From Psychrobacter sp. 28M-43 (GTDB taxonomy: Bacteria > Pseudomonadota > Gammaproteobacteria > Pseudomonadales > Moraxellaceae), in NCBI RefSeq assembly GCF_014770435.1, contig NZ_CP061739.1, positions 372,001 to 436,000 on the forward strand: a stretch of 64,000 nt of DNA, in the 5' to 3' direction. This document shows positions 55,619-64,000 of this stretch, in pieces. The translations under genes and the position numbers were made by a program. The notes below the pieces were generated by a model, which made no database searches, had not been told where the DNA came from, and saw nothing but the letters and a program-made list of their open reading frames with translations. How positions within the stretch are numbered: the stretch's first letter is position 1; the number at the start of each line of letters is the position of its first letter.

Positions 55619-56365
55619 ATGAATTATAGCTGGAACTGGGGTGTGCTCTTTGAGCAGACTGGTATTGGCAACGAGCTCTATATCCATTGGATGATCACTG
55701 GTCTTGGCTGGCTGCTATTAATTGGCAGTATCGCTTGGGCCATCGCGATGGTCGTCGGTACTATCTTCGGTATCATGCGTACCTTGCCCAACAAGACCGC
55801 TCGTACAATCGGTACGGCTTATGTGACATTTTTTCGCAATATTCCACTGCTTGTTCAACTGTTCTTTTGGTTTTATATCGCCCCTGGCTGGCTCACGCCG
55901 ACGATACAAGAATGGTGGTATAAGGACTTGTCTCCGAATACTTCAGCCATGTTATCAGCCAGTATCGGTTTGGGCTTATTTACCGCTGCTCGTATCGTTG
56001 AACAGGTACGAACGGGTATTGAGTCATTACCAGATGGACAAATCAATGCGGCCTACGCGTTAGGGTTTAGCATTCCACAAGTCTATAAAGAAGTACTGCT
56101 ACCGCAGGCATTTCGTATTATCTTGCCACCGCTCAGCTCTGAGTTAACCAACTGTTTCAAAAACGCTTCTGTGGCCTCGTTAGTGGGGGTAATGGAGCTG
56201 ATTAGCCAAACCAAAACCATCAGCGAATACACTCAAAATAGTATCGAGATATATACTTACGCGACGATTATTTATTTGGTTTTCAATTTATCCTTGATCG
56301 CTATTATGGGATTGATTGAACGTAAATTGCGTGTGCCTGGGCTTATTGCGGGAGGTCAGAAATGA
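55619..56365 (+). CDS. gltJ: Glutamate/aspartate ABC permease
   Basis: 248 aa from the ATG at 55619, GGAG 10 bases before; an upstream in-frame start at 55601 lacks a ribosome-binding site. Matches GltJ: MNYSWNWGVLFEQTGIGNEL, the family segment YVTFFRNIPLLVQLFFWFYI, EAA loop QINAAYALGFSIPQVYKEVL. Its stop overlaps the next gene by four bases (ATGA), so gltJ and gltK are coupled. Confidence 0.95.
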   Translation: MNYSWNWGVLFEQTGIGNELYIHWMITGLGWLLLIGSIAWAIAMVVGTIFGIMRTLPNKTARTIGTAYVTFFRNIPLLVQLFFWFYIAPGWLTPTIQEWWYKDLSPNTSAMLSASIGLGLFTAARIVEQVRTGIESLPDGQINAAYALGFSIPQVYKEVLLPQAFRIILPPLSSELTNCFKNASVASLVGVMELISQTKTISEYTQNSIEIYTYATIIYLVFNLSLIAIMGLIERKLRVPGLIAGGQK

Positions 56366-57030
56366 ATATGACCGAATTGGCAACAGCCTATCCTGGTTTG
56401 ATGGGTGGCATGCTTACCACCTTAAAAGTGCTGTTTTTGGCTATTTTGGGCGGTATCAGCTTAGGTACCATACTGGCATTAATGCGCTTGTCAGGTATCA
56501 AAGCGCTTGAGATTCCAGCTAAACTATACGTCAATTACTTTCGCTCCGTGCCGCTGCTACTGGTACTGCTATGGTTCTACTTTGCTGTACCGATGATTTA
56601 TCTTTGGGTAGCGGGTAAGTACCTGCAACTCGATGCGGCATTTGCCTCTTGTGTGGTCGCATTTATGATGTTTGAGGCGGCTTACTTCTCAGAAGTGGTG
56701 CGTGCTGGTATTCAATCGATTGGTAGCGGGCAGGTCAATGCGGCAAAAGCGCTCGGCATGACTTATGGGCAGACCATGCGTCTGGTCATCTTGCCACAAG
56801 CCTTTCGTAAGATGCTGCCACTGATTTTGCAGCAATGTATTATTTTATTCCAAGATACGACACTGGTATTTGCCATTGGTTTGACCGACTTTTTCCGCGC
56901 AGCCTACGTTCGCGGTGAGCTAATGGGCTTACTCACGCCGTATATCCTAGGTGCTGGCGCTGTCTACTTTGTGATTAGCTTAAGTGCTTCTATTGGCGTG
57001 CAACAATTACAGAAGCGTTTGCGGTTTTAG
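56362..57030 (+). CDS. gltK: Glutamate/aspartate ABC permease
   Basis: 222 aa with GltK family features: LMGGMLTTLKVLFLAILGG, YVNYFRSVPLLLVLLWFYFA and EAA loop QVNAAKALGMTYGQTMRLVI. It starts within the gltJ stop codon (ATGA). Partner of GltJ in the channel. A heptamer repeat array begins 34 bases after its stop codon, before gltL. Confidence 0.95.
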   Translation: MNMTELATAYPGLMGGMLTTLKVLFLAILGGISLGTILALMRLSGIKALEIPAKLYVNYFRSVPLLLVLLWFYFAVPMIYLWVAGKYLQLDAAFASCVVAFMMFEAAYFSEVVRAGIQSIGSGQVNAAKALGMTYGQTMRLVILPQAFRKMLPLILQQCIILFQDTTLVFAIGLTDFFRAAYVRGELMGLLTPYILGAGAVYFVISLSASIGVQQLQKRLRF

Positions 57031-57063
57031 TATAGCTATTTTAATACATCTATCGCTTGCGCT

Positions 57064-57140
57064 GTTGAGTGTTGAGTGTTGAGTGTTGAGTGTTGAGTGT
57101 TGAGTGTTGAGTGTTGAGTGTTGAGTGTTGAGTGTTGAGA
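57064..57140. repeat. Heptamer tandem repeat (gttgagt)x10 plus one variant copy
   Basis: Ten exact copies of gttgagt (57064-57133) and an eleventh, gttgaga, lie between gltK and gltL. Seven-base units are multiples that would shift frame, but the array is intergenic. Confidence 0.97.
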
Positions 57141-57206
57141 GCTCAAATATTTGATTTACCTTTTTTAAATAATGACTATCGAAAATAATGTGGTTAGGAG
57201 CCAGTG

Positions 57207-58010
57207 ATGAGCAATGCTGATACGTACTTAAATGCCTTTGGCGGGCTGGTTACCAATAGTGGTCATGCTAGTGATGAGATGGTCATCGAGATATCTAATG
57301 TCAGTAAATGGTATGGAGATTTTCAAGTACTGACTGACTGTACGGCGCATGTACATAAAGGTGATGTCGTTGTTGTTTGTGGTCCATCGGGCAGTGGTAA
57401 ATCAACTTTGATTAAGACAGTTAATGGACTTGAGCCTTTTCAAAAAGGTGACATCATGGTCAATGGCATCTCTGTCGGTGACCCAAAGACTAATCTACCT
57501 AAGTTACGCAGCCGTGTTGGCATGGTGTTTCAGCATTTTGAGTTGTTTCCACATTTGACTATTATTGATAATTTGACTGTGGCACAAATCAAAGTGTTGG
57601 GCCGTAAAGAGTCTGAGGCCAAACAAAAAGCGATGGCCTATCTAGACCGTGTTGGTCTGACGGTACAAGCGGCGAAATATCCAGCGGAGCTCTCTGGTGG
57701 TCAGCAGCAGCGTGTTGCGATTGCACGAGCGTTAGCCATGGATCCCGTCGCAATGCTGTTTGATGAGCCAACCTCCGCGCTTGATCCTGAGATGATTCAA
57801 GAGGTGCTAGATGTGATGGTCGAGCTGACTCGTGATGGTATGACCATGATGTGTGTGACGCATGAGATGGGCTTTGCCAGTCAGGTAGCCAATCGTATCA
57901 TCTTTATGGATGAAGGGCATATCGTAGAAAACTGTAGTAAGGATGAGTTTTTTGAAGGCGCGAAAAGTGACCGTGCGCAGATGTTCTTGTCGAAGATTTT
58001 AAATCATTAA
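57207..58010 (+). CDS. gltL: Glutamate/aspartate ABC transporter ATP-binding protein
   Basis: ATPase of the GltIJKL importer. Walker A GPSGSGKST, Q-loop MVFQHFELFPH, signature [14 protein letters not shown], Walker B AMLFDEP and switch CVTHEM are all intact. 267 aa from the ATG at 57207 (AGGAG upstream); a GTG at 57204 adds one residue. About 22 residues longer at the N-terminus than E. coli GltL (241 aa). The gap of 176 bases to gltK holds the heptamer array, so its expression relative to the permeases may depend on that stretch. A 21-bp hairpin follows. Confidence 0.95.
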   Translation: MSNADTYLNAFGGLVTNSGHASDEMVIEISNVSKWYGDFQVLTDCTAHVHKGDVVVVCGPSGSGKSTLIKTVNGLEPFQKGDIMVNGISVGDPKTNLPKLRSRVGMVFQHFELFPHLTIIDNLTVAQIKVLGRKESEAKQKAMAYLDRVGLTVQAAKYPAELSGGQQQRVAIARALAMDPVAMLFDEPTSALDPEMIQEVLDVMVELTRDGMTMMCVTHEMGFASQVANRIIFMDEGHIVENCSKDEFFEGAKSDRAQMFLSKILNH

Positions 58011-58099
58011 ATACACTTTGATTTACGATTGTTTATAGCAGTATTTCTAAGATAAAGACATGTTCTAAAGCTTACTTTTCTTTCCACTGCTAATAATTA

Positions 58100-58154
58100 T
58101 ACAAAGCGCCCTATTAAAGACGGTTAAACGCTATCTTTAATAGGGCGCTTTGTA
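58100..58154. terminator. Very long hairpin behind gltL
   Basis: Perfect 21-bp arms (58100-58120 and 58134-58154, starting tacaaagcgccctatt) with a 13-base loop. Followed by a T-rich stretch on the plus strand; terminator of the glt operon. Confidence 0.85.
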
Positions 58155-58173
58155 TTTAGCCTTTTTTGTATAG

Positions 58174-58353
58174 CTATTTGAAAAACGATTTGGGGCTTAT
58201 GATATCTACACACAAGGAATTCAAAGAAGAGATCTTTGAGACTATAAAGCCGCTGAAAATAGAGCGGGAATAGTCGCCGAATTAGAGAAATCGCAAACGG
58301 CAAAAGCAAATGAAATGTCTCATCTGATTAATCAAACAAATTTGAAAAGATAG
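58174..58353 (+). pseudogene. Possible decayed coding remnant
   Basis: One continuous frame reads as coding-like sequence (FEKRFGAYDIYTQGIQRRDL, then AENRAGIVAELEKSQTAKAN), broken by a single TGA at 58237-58239 and ended by TAG at 58351-58353. No start and no family were recognised, so it may be the tail of a lost gene or chance. Confidence 0.25.
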
Positions 58354-58413
58354 TAATCATAATATAGATAAATTTAATTTTATTTAACGTTATTAACTGA
58401 ATTAGGATTGAAT

Positions 58414-59022
58414 ATGACGCTAAAACGAACCGTCGGCATACTACTGTTCAATGAAGTAGAAGTATTGGATTTTGCAGGGCCTTTTGAGGTGTTTTCGTTG
58501 GCTGAAAATGCTGCCAGTTCTAGTGATGATAAGCACTTTAAGGTTATCACTATTGCCGAGAACCAAGCAACGATATCCGCTAGGAATGGTCTGCAAGTCA
58601 TTCCTGACTATAGTTTTGCCAATCATCCAGACATTGATGTCTTAATCATCCCTGGTGGTTACGGTGCCGAAAAAACAGAAATATATAATAAGGTGGTAAT
58701 TGACTGGATTATCACTCAAGCAAGTTTGGCAGAGCTGACGCTTTCAGTGTGTACAGGAGCGTTGCTGTTGGCTAAGGCAGGTTTGCTAGCTGGTAAGTCA
58801 GCAACCACGCACTGGATGGACTTGGATAATTTAGCATCCTATCCTGATATCGATGTGATCTCGCATACGCGTTTTGTAGATGCCAGTGATGATACTGGTA
58901 ATATCGTCACATCAGCGGGGATAAGTGCAGGCATCCATGCAAGTCTATACTGTATAGAAAAATTAATAGATAGTGAAACCATGCGTGCAACAGCACATCG
59001 CATGGAATTCGATATTGACTAA
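58414..59022 (+). CDS. DJ-1/PfpI family protein
   Basis: 202 aa, class I glutamine-amidotransferase-like fold. VGILLFNEVEVLDFAGPFEVF opens it, IPGGYGAEK follows, and the nucleophile Cys lies in SVCTGALLLAKAGLLAGKSA, followed by the THW motif of the isonitrile-hydratase/GlxA subgroup. No AraC-type DNA-binding domain is attached. Start at the ATG 58414, with AGGA 7 bases before (a TTG at 58408 is in frame). The substrate is unknown; isonitrile hydratase or a stress-related glyoxalase role are the family options. Monocistronic. Confidence 0.87.
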   Translation: MTLKRTVGILLFNEVEVLDFAGPFEVFSLAENAASSSDDKHFKVITIAENQATISARNGLQVIPDYSFANHPDIDVLIIPGGYGAEKTEIYNKVVIDWIITQASLAELTLSVCTGALLLAKAGLLAGKSATTHWMDLDNLASYPDIDVISHTRFVDASDDTGNIVTSAGISAGIHASLYCIEKLIDSETMRATAHRMEFDID

Positions 59023-59121
59023 GTGAATTGTTAGATAGGTGAGTGAATGGCTGTTTACTGATACAATAGCGGTCAATATTTTTGATAATTAAAATAATTC
59101 ATAAACCATCTTGGAGTTTGT

Positions 59122-60375
59122 ATGAGCGTAGAAAACCTATCTGTAGCATCGAGCACAGCAGCAAAAAAAGGTGTGGTTATTATTGGTGCAGGACTGGCAG
59201 GCTGGCATGTCATTGATGCCATTCGTGCCAAAGACACAGAGGTTCCAATCACATTAATCACGGCTGATAGTGGCGACCGTTATCACAAGCCGATGTTGAC
59301 GATGGCAATCAGCCAAAACAAACGAGCATCAGACTTAGTACGGGCATCTGGTAGCGAAGCGGCGAACACAGCAGAAGTGACGTTGTTAGCCAATACGCAA
59401 GTGACAGATATTGATCCAGTGAGCCAAACCGTACAGGTGCGCTCTACTACGCAGTCAGATGACACACTGACGACTATCGGCTATGAGAAAATGGTGCTAG
59501 CGATGGGTGCTCATCCTATCTTCCCTAAAAGTCTGCCGCAAGATTTGGTTTGGCATGTCAATCATATCGAGCGTTTTAGTCAGCTACAAGAAAAGCTAGC
59601 AGCAGGTAGTCAGCATGTTGCGATCGTTGGTGCTGGTATGGTGGGTACAGAAATCGCAGAAGACCTACTTAAAGCTGGTCATAAAGTAACGCTCATTGAT
59701 TTAAATGATGCACCGCTTTCGCAGATGCTACCAGCAAAAGCAACAGCACGTATCGCCAAAGCAATCGAGTCGCAGGGTATTCAATTCTTAGGTGGTTATC
59801 AAGTATCAGCTGTCGCTCGTGTTAGTGACGATGATAATAATGACAGCGAAGATGGCGAGAAACTACAAGTAGACTATGCACCGTTATCATCGGATGCAGA
59901 CAATACTGATACTCAGTCGCTCGAACCACTGATTGTAGATCATGTGATTGCCAGTACAGGTCTGACAGTCGATGAGCAATTACCTGCGGCGGCTGGTGTG
60001 GAGTTCGATCGCCGTACGGGTATTGTGGTGGATGCAGCGACGTTGCGTACCAATGCAGCGAATATCTATGCCATCGGCGACTGTATGTCTATCAATGGGG
60101 TGGCTTGTCGTTATGTTGCGCCATTACGCGCGCAGGCTGCGACTATCGCTGATGATATCTTAGGTCACGAGCACAGCGGTTATGATCATAAGCCGCCGAT
60201 GATTCGCCTTAAGAACAAAGCCATCTCTGTGATGGTGACGGGCGTACCGCAAGCAGCGGGCAATTGGCAAGTGAAGACTGAAAGTGATGATGAGCTAATC
60301 ATGGATTTGATCGATGATAATGAAGCCGTTAGCGCAACGGTAACGATTAAGGCGCCTGCAGTTCCTAAAGCATGA
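59122..60375 (+). CDS. rubB: Rubredoxin-NAD(+) reductase-like FAD oxidoreductase
   Basis: 417 aa pyridine-nucleotide-disulphide-type flavoprotein. An FAD motif VVIIGAGLAGWHVIDAIR at the N-terminus and an NAD motif VAIVGAGMVGTEIAEDLLKA near residue 168 are clear. MVLAMGAHPIFPK and AIGDCMSINGVACRYVAPLR complete the set. It most resembles Acinetobacter RubB/AlkT, which feeds electrons to rubredoxin for alkane hydroxylase. No rubredoxin or alkane hydroxylase gene is in the window, so the symbol is tentative. The C-terminal domain and a short insert (about 238-257, DDDNNDSEDGEK) are extra. Own ribosome-binding site (GGAG). Confidence 0.8.
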   Translation: MSVENLSVASSTAAKKGVVIIGAGLAGWHVIDAIRAKDTEVPITLITADSGDRYHKPMLTMAISQNKRASDLVRASGSEAANTAEVTLLANTQVTDIDPVSQTVQVRSTTQSDDTLTTIGYEKMVLAMGAHPIFPKSLPQDLVWHVNHIERFSQLQEKLAAGSQHVAIVGAGMVGTEIAEDLLKAGHKVTLIDLNDAPLSQMLPAKATARIAKAIESQGIQFLGGYQVSAVARVSDDDNNDSEDGEKLQVDYAPLSSDADNTDTQSLEPLIVDHVIASTGLTVDEQLPAAAGVEFDRRTGIVVDAATLRTNAANIYAIGDCMSINGVACRYVAPLRAQAATIADDILGHEHSGYDHKPPMIRLKNKAISVMVTGVPQAAGNWQVKTESDDELIMDLIDDNEAVSATVTIKAPAVPKA

Positions 60376-60483
60376 TGATTGCAATACCGTTTTTCGAAAA
60401 ACTAATAAAGGACATCATTTATAAATAATGCCCTTTATTAGATGCTTTCCAGACAATTCTTTGAAAAGACAGTATCGATGATT

Positions 60484-60520
60484 GAGCCAGCCCATTATTT
60501 ATGACGTGGCTGGCTTTTTT
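60484..60520 (+). terminator. Rho-independent terminator of the rubB-like gene
   Basis: agccagcc / ggctggct arms with a 15-base loop, then six T, about 110 bases past the stop. Confidence 0.75.
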
Positions 60521-60744
60521 ATGTCAAATATTTGCCATGATTCTATGCTACCTTTTAATAAATAGAAAAGCAGGCTGTTTAATTAAATGATACATACTGT
60601 ATTGATATTGTTGACAGGCTTTCATTGATGGCGTTATAGTAGCTGAATGCTATGTAAGACCTGCCCAAGGAAGAAGGTTTGTACGCAGGCTATTAATAAG
60701 TGCTATTCATAAATAATATAAAAAGTAAAACGAAAGGACTCGTT

Positions 60745-62520
60745 ATGACTCAAACTCCTGATTTCGATTCGACTCGCGTTGATTTCGACACTATTTTAAA
60801 CAATATTCCTAGTATCAATATGGGCGCACGCTCAGCCAATGCACCACTTACTCAAAGCTATGATAAAGGTCCTGATGTACCGCTGATTGAAACGACAATC
60901 GGTGACTTTTTTGATGCTATTGTTTCTAAATATCCTGAGCGCGAAGCATTGGTCGTTCGTCATCAAAATATCCGCTGGACATATCGTGAGCTACAGCAGC
61001 AAGTGAACCAGCTAGCCAGTAGTATGATTGAGATGGGACTAGAGATTGGTGATCGTATCGGTATCTGGTCGCACAACAATGCCGAGTGGTTGCTCATGCA
61101 ATTGGCTACGGCAAAAGTCGGCGTTATCCTCGTTAATATCAATCCTGCCTACCGTACTTTTGAATTGCAATATGCCCTAAATAAATTAGGCTGCTCAGCG
61201 CTCGTACTGATGCGTCATTTCAAAACCAGTGACTATGCCAGTTTAATCCGTGAGCTATGTCCTGAGATTTACCATAAAGACTACACTCAGCTTGATTTGG
61301 TTGAGATTCCGACGATTGAACGTATCATTTGGATTGATGAGCCAGAGTCGGACGAGACATTCGGCTTTATGCAGAAATTCTCTGCGTGGATGAGTGAGGG
61401 CGATGCCAACGATCCCCGTGTTGCCGAGCGCCAAGCTCAGCTTAAGAACACCGATGCCATCAATGTACAGTTCACCAGTGGCACGACAGGTACGCCAAAA
61501 GGTGCAACCTTAAGCCATCGTAACATCCTTAACAACGGCTACTTCATCGGTGAGGCCATGAACCTCACTGAAGAGGATAGGCTATGTATTCCAGTACCCT
61601 TGTATCATTGCTTTGGTATGGTACTTGGTAATCTAGCGATTCTCACGCATGGCGGTTGTATCGTATATCCAAACGACGGCTTTGAGCCATTAACCGTATT
61701 ACAAGCAGTCGAAGAAGAGAAGTGTACAGGTCTGCACGGCGTGCCAACGATGTTTATCGCAGAGCTTGACCATCCTGAATTTGAAAACTTTGATTTGTCT
61801 ACCTTACGTACTGGCATCATGGCTGGCTCTAGCTGTCCGATTGAAGTCATGCGCCGTGTCATCGATAAGATGCATATGAGCGAAGTCACTATTGCCTATG
61901 GTATGACAGAGACCAGTCCCGTATCTTGCCAGACCAATGAGCACACGCCACTTGATAAACAAGTCTCGACGGTAGGATTGGTACAGCCTGCGCTTGAGGT
62001 GAAAGTCGTTGATACAGAAACAGGTGAAGTTGTCCCGTTGGGCGAGACAGGTGAGCTGCTTACACGAGGCTATTCAGTGATGAAAGGCTATTGGGGCAGC
62101 CGCTTTAAAACGCGTGAAGCCATCCAAGATGGTTGGATGCATACGGGTGACTTGGCCACAATGGATGAAGACGGCTATGTCAAAATCGTCGGCCGTAGTA
62201 AAGACATGGTGATTCGCGGCGGCGAAAATATCTATCCAGTAGAAATTGAAAATTACCTCTATCGTCATCCAAAGATTCGTGATGTACAAATCGTGGGTAT
62301 ACCAGATGAGCGTTATGGTGAAGTGCTGGCAGCGTGGATTATTCCGAAAGAGCCTGGCTGCTTGACTGAACAGGAAGTGCGTGAGTTCTGTAGCGAGCAT
62401 ATCGCTCATTATAAAGTGCCGACTTACTATCGCTTTGTGACTGAATATCCAATGACTATCACTGGAAAAATTCAAAAATATAAAATCATTGAGCAAATGA
62501 AAGAAGAGCTGGGTTTGTAG
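60745..62520 (+). CDS. Acyl-CoA synthetase (AMP-binding family)
   Basis: 591 aa. P-loop-like motif [15 protein letters not shown], then [11 protein letters not shown] and the C-terminal [20 protein letters not shown] with the adenylation hinge; catalytic Lys in [11 protein letters not shown]. This is a fatty- or short-branched-acyl-CoA ligase. Its position before liuB suggests that it activates an acid of the leucine/isovalerate route, an inference from neighbours. AAGGA lies 8 bases before the ATG at 60745; the upstream open frame from 60700 lacks support. Separated from liuB by a dispersed repeat, so the two may be transcribed apart. Confidence 0.9.
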   Translation: MTQTPDFDSTRVDFDTILNNIPSINMGARSANAPLTQSYDKGPDVPLIETTIGDFFDAIVSKYPEREALVVRHQNIRWTYRELQQQVNQLASSMIEMGLEIGDRIGIWSHNNAEWLLMQLATAKVGVILVNINPAYRTFELQYALNKLGCSALVLMRHFKTSDYASLIRELCPEIYHKDYTQLDLVEIPTIERIIWIDEPESDETFGFMQKFSAWMSEGDANDPRVAERQAQLKNTDAINVQFTSGTTGTPKGATLSHRNILNNGYFIGEAMNLTEEDRLCIPVPLYHCFGMVLGNLAILTHGGCIVYPNDGFEPLTVLQAVEEEKCTGLHGVPTMFIAELDHPEFENFDLSTLRTGIMAGSSCPIEVMRRVIDKMHMSEVTIAYGMTETSPVSCQTNEHTPLDKQVSTVGLVQPALEVKVVDTETGEVVPLGETGELLTRGYSVMKGYWGSRFKTREAIQDGWMHTGDLATMDEDGYVKIVGRSKDMVIRGGENIYPVEIENYLYRHPKIRDVQIVGIPDERYGEVLAAWIIPKEPGCLTEQEVREFCSEHIAHYKVPTYYRFVTEYPMTITGKIQKYKIIEQMKEELGL

Positions 62521-62573
62521 TAAGCTTACTTATCTGCTCTAAAAAACAAAAGACTAACCATATTCATTTCATT

Positions 62574-62666
62574 ATAAAAGTATTACAGCGTTAACCTCGC
62601 TTGAAGTATCACACATACATCTGCACTCGGTTGCCTTGTACTACTTTTAAATTGAATCGACTATAT
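62574..62666. repeat. Dispersed intergenic repeat, copy B
   Basis: Ungapped match to 31991-32083 (83 of 93 by hand count); the bases after it (acgcttaaaaata) also match the tail at about 32196-32208. It lies 53 bases behind the acyl-CoA synthetase stop. Confidence 0.85.
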
Positions 62667-62759
62667 GTGAGCAACGCTTAAAAATAGCAGTTAGTATCAT
62701 TTATATAAAAAGCTACTCACATCTACGTATCTATCTATGTATAAGAAAAAAGGGATATC

Positions 62760-64000
62760 ATGAGCGCTATCATAACCAGTAAACTGAGTCCAAACTCAAG
62801 CGATTTTCAGCAAAACAGTGCCGCGATGCAAGAGATAGTCGATGACCTGTATGTACACTTGCGTAAAGTTGCCCAAGGTGGCTCAGCGCGCGCACGAGCC
62901 AAGCATCTAGCGCGTGGTAAGCTGTTACCACGTGAGCGTGTCGAGCGTTTATTGGATGTAGGCACGCCGTTCCTAGAAGTGGCTCCGATGGCCGCACATG
63001 ATATGTATGGCGAAGAGATTCCAGCGGCTGGCGTGATTGCAGGTATCGGCCGTATCAATGGCATCGAATGTATGATTGTCTGTAATGATGCCACGGTAAA
63101 AGGCGGCACGTACTATCCAATGACGGTCAAAAAACACCTGCGCGCCCAAGAAATCGCGCAAGAAAATCATCTGCCATGTGTGTATCTGGTTGATTCAGGT
63201 GGTGCAAACTTACCGAATCAAGATGATGTGTTCCCTGATAAAGAGCATTTCGGCCGTATCTTTTTTAATCAAGCCAATCTGAGTGCGGCAGGCATTCCAC
63301 AGATTGCTGTGGTTATGGGTAGCTGTACAGCTGGCGGTGCCTATGTGCCTGCCATGAGCGATGAGTCCATTATTGTAAAAGAGCAAGGTACGATATTTTT
63401 GGGTGGTCCACCACTGGTAAAAGCAGCAACGGGTGAAGAGGTTACCGCAGAAGACTTGGGCGGCGGTGATGTACATACTAGACTATCAGGTGTGGTCGAT
63501 CATCTAGCGCAAAACGATACGCACGCACTATCGATTGCCCGTAATATCGTCAGTCACCTAAATCGCCCTACAAAAAATATTCCTAATCAAATCACACCGC
63601 GTCCGCCACGTTACGATGCCAAAGAACTCTATGGTGTGATTCCAACGGACAAGCGCAAGCCGTTTGATATCAGAGAAATCATCGCCCGTATCGTTGATGA
63701 CAGTGCCTTTGATGAGTTTAAAGCACGCTTTGGTACGACGCTAGTGTGCGGGTTTGCCCATATCGAAGGGATGCCTGTTGGTATTATTGCCAATAACGGT
63801 ATCTTATTCAGTGAGTCAGCGCAAAAAGGGACGCATTTCATCGAACTGTGCTGTAAGCGCAAAATCCCATTAGTATTCCTCCAGAATATTACTGGCTTCA
63901 TGGTTGGCCGCAAATACGAAAACGAAGGTATCGCTCGTCATGGTGCCAAGATGGTAATGGCGGTGGCTAATGCCAAAGTACCAAAATTCACCGTTATCGT
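62760..64000 (+). CDS. liuB: Methylcrotonyl-CoA carboxylase beta subunit (partial, runs off right edge)
   Basis: The first 413 codons are present. Carboxyl-transferase domain: [80 protein letters not shown] and [20 protein letters not shown], then [20 protein letters not shown]. These match the MCC beta family that carboxylates 3-methylcrotonyl-CoA in leucine breakdown, rather than propionyl-CoA carboxylase. AAGGG stands about 5 bases before the ATG at 62760. The alpha subunit and other liu genes would lie to the right. Confidence 0.9.
   Translation, partial: MSAIITSKLSPNSSDFQQNSAAMQEIVDDLYVHLRKVAQGGSARARAKHLARGKLLPRERVERLLDVGTPFLEVAPMAAHDMYGEEIPAAGVIAGIGRINGIECMIVCNDATVKGGTYYPMTVKKHLRAQEIAQENHLPCVYLVDSGGANLPNQDDVFPDKEHFGRIFFNQANLSAAGIPQIAVVMGSCTAGGAYVPAMSDESIIVKEQGTIFLGGPPLVKAATGEEVTAEDLGGGDVHTRLSGVVDHLAQNDTHALSIARNIVSHLNRPTKNIPNQITPRPPRYDAKELYGVIPTDKRKPFDIREIIARIVDDSAFDEFKARFGTTLVCGFAHIEGMPVGIIANNGILFSESAQKGTHFIELCCKRKIPLVFLQNITGFMVGRKYENEGIARHGAKMVMAVANAKVPKFTVI

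Noticed and set aside
1..64000. Mobile elements, prophage, CRISPR, rRNA or tRNA genes
   Set aside because: No transposase, integrase, repeat-spacer array, or tRNA-like cloverleaf was recognised in any gap; the only suggestions of transfer are the AT-rich orphan at 52160 and the dispersed repeat.

Overview
The window is an ordinary stretch of chromosome from a gammaproteobacterium of the Moraxellaceae, most probably Psychrobacter. The evidence is the moderate-to-low GC seen by eye, Acinetobacter/Psychrobacter-like proteins (SlyD, PurE/PurK, RluE, RubB-type reductase, UbiC, LiuB), and two isocitrate dehydrogenases side by side, an arrangement known from cold-adapted marine bacteria. I see no rRNA, tRNA, CRISPR array, insertion sequence or prophage. 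49 protein genes are called. The two edge genes, paeA on the left and liuB on the right, run out of the window.

Layout. 1-12 kb: paeA-like exporter (partial), nadE, an AI-2E family permease, pdxB-epmA, a small NAD(P)-binding protein, purE-purK-yaiI, a metallophosphoesterase and a rhomboid protease. 12-24 kb: two paralogous envelope proteins (only the second has an OmpA peptidoglycan-binding domain), nagZ, prc, slyD, an M61 aminopeptidase and a double-DUF305 lipoprotein. This block is rich in envelope and proteostasis functions. 24-34 kb: rluE, homodimer-type icd convergent with monomeric isocitrate dehydrogenase, a DUF482 acyltransferase, ubiC and glyA. 34-41 kb: an AGCS amino-acid symporter, gltS, a cold-shock-domain/RNase Sa fusion with a barstar gene directly behind it, proA and a small acidic lipoprotein.

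41-58 kb is dominated by amino-acid uptake. A basic-amino-acid ABC system has an ATPase, three tandem binding lipoproteins and two permeases. A second, gltIJKL-type glutamate/aspartate system follows. Between them lie an FAH-family hydrolase, a Tat-exported PhoX phosphatase behind a recognisable Pho box, a lipase-like hydrolase, an AT-rich orphan membrane gene and hslO. 58-64 kb: a DJ-1/PfpI protein, a rubredoxin-reductase-like flavoprotein, an acyl-CoA synthetase and the start of liuB (leucine/isovalerate catabolism).

The most unusual item is the 37.4-38.6 kb pair. A cytoplasmic cold-shock domain, a single membrane span and a guanyl-specific RNase with every catalytic residue intact are joined in one protein, and its barstar-type inhibitor gene begins one base after the RNase stop codon. 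Other signals worth a second look are two heptamer tandem repeats, each just behind an ABC permease gene, a roughly 93-bp dispersed intergenic repeat (copies at 32.0 and 62.6 kb), the BON/OmpA paralogue that lost its anchor domain, and the three-repeat Pho box array.
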